This document shows positions 14,710 through 17,565 of a stretch of DNA of 17,565 nt, one piece after another (within the stretch, counting starts at the first letter, position 1; the number at the start of each line of letters is the position of its first letter). Both the position numbers and the translations under genes were made by a program. The notes beneath the pieces are model-generated. The model worked only from the letters and a program-made list of their open reading frames with translations. It made no database searches and was not told where the DNA came from. The DNA comes from RGIG2094 sp045660065 (GTDB lineage: Bacteria > Bacillota > Clostridia > RGIG6154), in contig JAZRDC010000011.1 in the NCBI GenBank assembly GCA_045660065.1, positions 1-17,565 of the forward strand, given 5' to 3'.

Positions 14710-15233
14710 TGGAATACATAAGTGCTTTTTGTGTGCCGGCAATTATACTTGTAATTGTTATAAGTGGATTTTTAGGTAAAGTCAGAATTTACGATGCATT
14801 TATGGACGGCGCAAAAGAGGGTTTGGTTACGGTGTTTAAAATTTTTCCTGCACTTGTAGGTCTGATAGTTTCTGTTGGAATGCTCAGGGCATCGGGAACG
14901 CTTGGAATTATAACAAACTTTTTAAAACCTGTAACAGAATGTATAAAAATGCCATCGGAGGTAGTGCCTCTTGCACTTATGAGACCTCTTTCGGGGAGCG
15001 GTGCCGTTGCAGTTTTGACAGATATTTTTGAAAATTACACCCCTGACAGTTTTATTGGTAGATGTGCTTCTGTTATGATGGGGTCTACCGAAACAACATT
15101 TTACACAATAGCCGTTTATTATGGCTCGGTTGGCATAAATAAAGTTCGGCATACAATAAAATCCGCATTGATTGCGGATTTTACTGGTATGATATTAGCA
15201 GTGGTTTTTACACTGATGTTTTTTGGAGATTGA
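14709..15233 (+). CDS. spmB: Spore maturation protein B
   Basis: A 174-residue membrane protein of the SpmB family, partner of SpmA in spore-core dehydration. It has four to five helices and the conserved segments YDAFMDGAKEGLVTVFKIFPALVGLIV, LMRPLSGSGAVAVLTDIFENYTPDSFIGRCASVMMGSTETTFYTIAVYYGSVGI and a final hydrophobic helix. The ATG overlaps the spmA stop as TGATG, with AAAAGGAGA at 14693-14701, so the two proteins are made together. Its own stop (TGA, 15231-15233) directly abuts the stop of the convergent gene on the other strand. In the mother cell this pair is normally expressed late in sporulation. Confidence 0.96.
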   Translation: MEYISAFCVPAIILVIVISGFLGKVRIYDAFMDGAKEGLVTVFKIFPALVGLIVSVGMLRASGTLGIITNFLKPVTECIKMPSEVVPLALMRPLSGSGAVAVLTDIFENYTPDSFIGRCASVMMGSTETTFYTIAVYYGSVGINKVRHTIKSALIADFTGMILAVVFTLMFFGD

Positions 15234-16658
15234 TTATGTTGTCGATATAACATCTTCTGATTTATTTGCTTTTGCCTGCCATGAAAGAGTCATAGGTCGG
15301 TTGGAATCATAATAACCGAAATAAAGTTCATCTATGGTTACATTTTTGTAGTCCTTACTTAATTTAGCATAAAGTTCGTCAATAAGTTCAAGAGGATCAT
15401 GTTCACTTCCTGAATTTAACAATGAATAACTCTTTAAATTTGCTTTAAGAGATGTTATATAACCATTGGCAACTGAAACTTCAAGACCGTGTGAGTCCGA
15501 AACGATAGGGTTACCTGCATATACATAGTCAAAAGTGAATGTGTATTTGCCCTCAGGGTTTTCAATTAAAGGTGAACTTATATAAAGGGTTGTGTTAGGG
15601 TCAACCTGAGCGAAGCCAAGCATTGAGTCAATTATCTTTGCACTGCCTGCGGCGGCGGTTGTAACACTTGTGTCACTTCCTATTTTAATGCCTTTTGAAT
15701 TTGCAGATGGTGCATATTCAAAATATCCGTCATTTCCAAAGGTGATTGTTGAGTTAGAGTCAACATACACAGTTGCGTCATCTGCCTGCACATATTTTCT
15801 TGAAGTGTTTAAATTAAGATTAAACATTTTCAAAAACTCACGGATATACTCTGAATTTCTCATATCCACGGCATTTTTCTCAATTGAATTGAGTTTAACA
15901 GGACTAAGCGGTAACAGAATATAAGAATCTAAAAGCATCTTCTGATGATTTTCGCCTTCGCCTTCAACCTTTTTGTCAAGATTTAATTCAAATGAATATG
16001 AAAGATTAAACTGACTTGATGATGCGGCAGAAGATAAAATCTGCTCAAATGCAGTAGCAGAAATAGGTGAGTGCATCACAACTTGTCTTTTTTCAGTGCT
16101 GTTTCTGAAATATATAGGTAAAGATGCAGATGTCGCATTTTCAAGATTGATGCAAATGCGGTCAAAGGAGTCTAAAATCGCATTGCCTGGGGCAGCACCA
16201 TTTAGGAAGACAGCCATAGATTGGAAACTGACAGGAACGGAATAGTCAGCAAAAATACTTTTTGTTTTTAATGCGTTTTGCCATTCATCTTCTGACACTT
16301 CAGTTTGTGTACTGTCTGATAACGCCTTTGAAATAGCAAAGTTTAACTCGTCTGTAACCTTTTCACTGATTGATTGAGTTATATTATAATTAACGCGGCT
16401 TCCGTCTTCATATGAAAGCATTGTTGTACGCGGGGCAAAAATACTTTTTAAAGCACCTGTGTCATTGATGTTCAAAGCATTGTCTTTATTACCCAGTTTT
16501 GAAATAACACGACCAATAAAAGTTTCAGAATATACAGAAAAGAAATCATAGCCGTCGGGCCACAATTTCTTGTCAAACCATATTAAACCTGTGAGAACTA
16601 TACTGCTGCAAACCAAAACTGCAAGCAATAAAGATTTGATGCGTTCTTTAGTGGTCAT
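15234..16658 (-). CDS. YycH-like membrane-anchored regulator (WalKR accessory family)
   Basis: The 474-residue protein has a short cytoplasmic N-terminus, one membrane helix (IKSLLLAVLVCSSIVLTGLIWF, about residues 8-29) and a large extracytoplasmic part, the layout of YycH. The C-terminal half has segments such as YTFTFDYVYAGNPIVSDSHGLEVSVANGYITSLKANLKSYSLL and DELYFGYYDSNRPMTLSWQAKA, similar in style to the YycH/YycI beta-rich repeats. In B. subtilis YycH and YycI bind the kinase WalK and alter its activity, so cell-wall hydrolase genes respond to growth. WalK and WalR are not in the window. It starts three bases after the small secreted protein gene on the same strand, so the pair is an operon. 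The family call rests on topology and N-terminal likeness, so it is moderate. The 3' end abuts spmB. Confidence 0.68.
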   Translation of the reverse strand: MTTKERIKSLLLAVLVCSSIVLTGLIWFDKKLWPDGYDFFSVYSETFIGRVISKLGNKDNALNINDTGALKSIFAPRTTMLSYEDGSRVNYNITQSISEKVTDELNFAISKALSDSTQTEVSEDEWQNALKTKSIFADYSVPVSFQSMAVFLNGAAPGNAILDSFDRICINLENATSASLPIYFRNSTEKRQVVMHSPISATAFEQILSSAASSSQFNLSYSFELNLDKKVEGEGENHQKMLLDSYILLPLSPVKLNSIEKNAVDMRNSEYIREFLKMFNLNLNTSRKYVQADDATVYVDSNSTITFGNDGYFEYAPSANSKGIKIGSDTSVTTAAAGSAKIIDSMLGFAQVDPNTTLYISSPLIENPEGKYTFTFDYVYAGNPIVSDSHGLEVSVANGYITSLKANLKSYSLLNSGSEHDPLELIDELYAKLSKDYKNVTIDELYFGYYDSNRPMTLSWQAKANKSEDVISTT

Positions 16659-16661
16659 AAT

Positions 16662-17126
16662 TTATCTGCCTTTAACTAATAAATCGTTTGTAAGGTTAAT
16701 GGTAAAATCTCTCATTTTGTCAGCAATACCATTTCCGAGAACATTGATTTCTCTTTTAACTATCTGATGTGCACCATTTTTTTCTGCATAAACAATAACT
16801 TTATGTGCGCCGATTGTGAAATTAACCTTTTTCCAGAAAACACCTGAAGCATTTATGGTAACAGTTACAGGCTGTGCACCTGACATAATTGGTGAATAAA
16901 CATTATTACCATATGTATAAAAAGTGATTTTAGTGCCTGGTGTACCATATCCGCAAAATACAACACCTTTTTGTGTAGTAGAAGTGAAATACGGGGGATT
17001 GGTAATTACCACAAGATTATCAGCGGTAGAAACGGTGCTTGGAGATACAGTTGCAGGTGCAGCATAAATGCACATAGGGGCAACCGCAAATATTAATGTT
17101 AAAAACAATGCCATTAATTTTTTCAT
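16662..17126 (-). CDS. Secreted small protein with predicted beta-sandwich fold, unknown function
   Basis: The 154-residue protein begins with a signal peptide (MKKLMALFLTLIFAVAPMCIYA, likely cut after A-x-A near residues 20-23). The mature part, about 130 residues, is rich in Thr, Val and Gly with alternating hydrophobic strands: NLVVITNPPYFTSTTQKGVVFCGYGTPGTKITFYTYG, then PVTVTINASGVFWKKVNFTIGAHKVIVYAEKNG. This pattern, with GTPGTKITFY and G.HKVIVYA, resembles bacterial Ig-like or carbohydrate-binding domains. It has no LPxTG motif or lipobox. GGGAGG at 17136-17141 fixes the start. The YycH-like gene follows after three bases, so this may be a partner, ligand or co-regulated wall protein. 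I do not recognise a named family. Confidence 0.85.
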   Translation of the reverse strand: MKKLMALFLTLIFAVAPMCIYAAPATVSPSTVSTADNLVVITNPPYFTSTTQKGVVFCGYGTPGTKITFYTYGNNVYSPIMSGAQPVTVTINASGVFWKKVNFTIGAHKVIVYAEKNGAHQIVKREINVLGNGIADKMRDFTINLTNDLLVKGR

Positions 17127-17168
17127 AATTCCAAACCTCCCTCATAATAATCATAATTTTCTATAAAC

Positions 17169-17174
17169 ATTATA
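17169..17174 (-). promoter_or_regulatory. Candidate -10 (TATAAT) for the secreted protein/YycH operon
   Basis: On the - strand TATAAT is read from 17174 to 17169, placing transcription start near 17162, about 36 bases before the ATG at 17126. There is no TTGACA-like -35 at the right distance; that region is instead filled by the direct repeat at 17184-17201. This fits a promoter that needs an activator, or one that is repressed, but the hexamer could also be chance in AT-rich DNA. Confidence 0.45.
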
Positions 17175-17183
17175 ATATATGAT

Positions 17184-17201
17184 TGTTACAGTGGTGTTAC
17201 A
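17184..17201 (+). promoter_or_regulatory. Candidate WalR (YycF) operator: TGTTAC-N5-TGTTAC
   Basis: TGTTACA occurs at 17184-17190 and again at 17195-17201, a direct repeat with an 11-base period. It fits exactly the WalR consensus TGTWAH-N5-TGTWAH known from B. subtilis and Staphylococcus. It lies between the divergent - strand operon with the YycH-like gene and the + strand rRNA-type promoters, ending nine bases upstream of the - strand -10. Binding by WalR is inferred. Confidence 0.5.
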
Positions 17202-17251
17202 TTGGAATTAAAATAATCTAACAATCGCACATATATAATATAAATAGGAAG

Positions 17252-17281
17252 AAAAAATTTTTTGAAAAAATTTTAAAAAAA
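17252..17281 (+). promoter_or_regulatory. A/T-tract UP element upstream of the first rRNA-type promoter
   Basis: Successive tracts A6T6 (17252-17263), A6T4 (17265-17274) and A7 (17275-17281) end three bases before the -35 at 17285. The alternation fits UP elements bound by the alpha subunit C-terminal domain of RNA polymerase, and such phased tracts also bend DNA. Confidence 0.7.
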
Positions 17282-17284
17282 GTA

Positions 17285-17313
17285 TTGACAAATGAAAAGA
17301 TAAGTGGTACAAT
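17285..17313 (+). promoter_or_regulatory. Strong sigma-A promoter P1
   Basis: A perfect TTGACA -35 (17285-17290), a 17-base spacer and TACAAT -10 (17308-17313) are read on the + strand toward the right edge. Transcription would start near 17320. The strength, the UP element and the second promoter downstream are typical of rRNA operons. Confidence 0.88.
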
Positions 17314-17319
17314 AATCAG

Positions 17320-17335
17320 GCTGTTGAAAAACAGC
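17320..17335 (+). other. GAAA-tetraloop hairpin at the P1 transcript start
   Basis: GCTGTT (17320-17325) and AACAGC (17330-17335) form a six-base-pair stem closed by a GAAA tetraloop. The predicted P1 start falls at its 5' edge, so P1 transcripts would begin with a stable hairpin. Confidence 0.55.
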
Positions 17336-17368
17336 AGAAACAAAATTCAAAAAATGTCAAAAAAACAC

Positions 17369-17397
17369 TTGACAAAGTTTATGAATTGTGTTAAAAT
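17369..17397 (+). promoter_or_regulatory. Strong sigma-A promoter P2
   Basis: A perfect TTGACA -35 (17369-17374), a 17-base spacer and TAAAAT -10 (17392-17397) lie 84 bases downstream of P1. Transcription would start near 17404. Tandem promoters of this design are characteristic of rRNA operons in Bacillota. Confidence 0.88.
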
Positions 17398-17402
17398 GAA
17401 AA

Positions 17403-17425
17403 TCCACCGCGAAAGCGAAGGTGGA
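17403..17425 (+). other. Hairpin at the P2 transcript start
   Basis: TCCACC (17403-17408) pairs with GGTGGA (17420-17425). Inside it, GC (17409-17410) pairs with GC (17415-17416) around a GAAA loop, leaving GAA (17417-17419) bulged. The predicted P2 start lies at the foot of this stem, as for P1. Confidence 0.5.
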
Positions 17426-17565
17426 AATTGGACATTGAAAATTATATAGCAACCAGCAAAGGTTCTCGTAAAATTTTACGAACAGTAAAATCAATTAATT
17501 TGAGAAGTACAGATTTGAAATGAGCTAAAAGCTTATTTATGAATTTGAGTTTAAGTTAACTCTGA
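17404..17565 (+). other. Probable rRNA operon leader, gene beyond the window
   Basis: No rRNA or tRNA sequence is visible to the right edge. The segment holds ACATTGAAAATTATATAGCAA (near 17433-17453), similar to the CTTTGAAAACT-type element found in Bacillota rRNA leaders and spacers. It also holds a perfect 16-base palindrome, TCGTAAAATTTTACGA at 17466-17481. No open reading frame with a ribosome site appears. The promoters and leader suggest 16S rRNA just downstream, but the 5' end of 16S (GAGAGTTTGATC) is not reached. Confidence 0.6.

Noticed and set aside
17234..17239. TATAAT at 17234-17239 as an additional + strand promoter.
   Set aside because: No -35-like hexamer lies 15-19 bases upstream, and such a hexamer is expected by chance in this AT-rich stretch.
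1..17565. CRISPR arrays, insertion sequences, integrase or attachment sites, tRNA genes.
   Set aside because: I saw no regularly spaced repeats, transposase or integrase genes, terminal inverted repeats or cloverleaf sequences on either strand.
17384..17565. Start of 16S rRNA or another structural RNA within the right end.
   Set aside because: None of the conserved 5' sequence of 16S or 23S rRNA is present; only promoter and leader features are visible.

Overview
The window looks like chromosomal DNA of an endospore-forming, probably anaerobic member of the Clostridia (Bacillota). The reasons are AT-rich coding sequence, strong purine-rich ribosome binding sites, the sporulation genes sigH, spmA and spmB, a YycH-like protein, and a Pdu-type bacterial microcompartment (BMC) locus. 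I cannot name a species from the sequence alone. Stop codons are standard: UGA ends the MATE, spmA and spmB genes.

Bases 1-3910 are the downstream half of a BMC operon read on the + strand. In order it holds a truncated hexameric shell protein, a shell protein with a long lysine-rich tail, a canonical PduA/PduJ-type shell protein, a PduL phosphotransacylase, a PduN/EutN-type vertex protein, a PduS-type flavin/iron-sulfur electron-transfer protein and a PduT-type tandem-domain shell protein. The signature enzyme and the aldehyde and alcohol dehydrogenases would lie upstream of base 1, so the substrate cannot be read here. Gene content and a DeoR-type regulator (3980-4750) resemble glycyl-radical loci for propanediol from fucose or rhamnose, but that is inference. 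A strong hairpin separates the shell genes from the regulator. A MATE exporter (4768-6132) follows.

Bases 6191-12572 are a housekeeping run: secA, prfB (with the classic programmed +1 frameshift), prfA placed directly after prfB, and a polytopic membrane protein, closed by a clear intrinsic terminator. Bases 12634-15233 hold sigH, an alpha/beta hydrolase translationally coupled to it, then spmA and spmB. The spmA start lies directly after a hairpin and T-run.

Bases 15234-17126 are on the - strand: a secreted small protein followed by a YycH-like membrane-anchored protein. Upstream of this pair is a direct repeat, TGTTAC-N5-TGTTAC, that fits the WalR (YycF) operator consensus. YycH proteins regulate the WalK kinase, so this site is the most suggestive unexplained signal in the window.

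Bases 17252-17565 are the control region of what is probably an rRNA operon lying just past the window: an A/T-tract UP element, two near-perfect sigma-A promoters, a hairpin at each predicted transcript start, and a leader. No rRNA or tRNA gene is visible inside the window.
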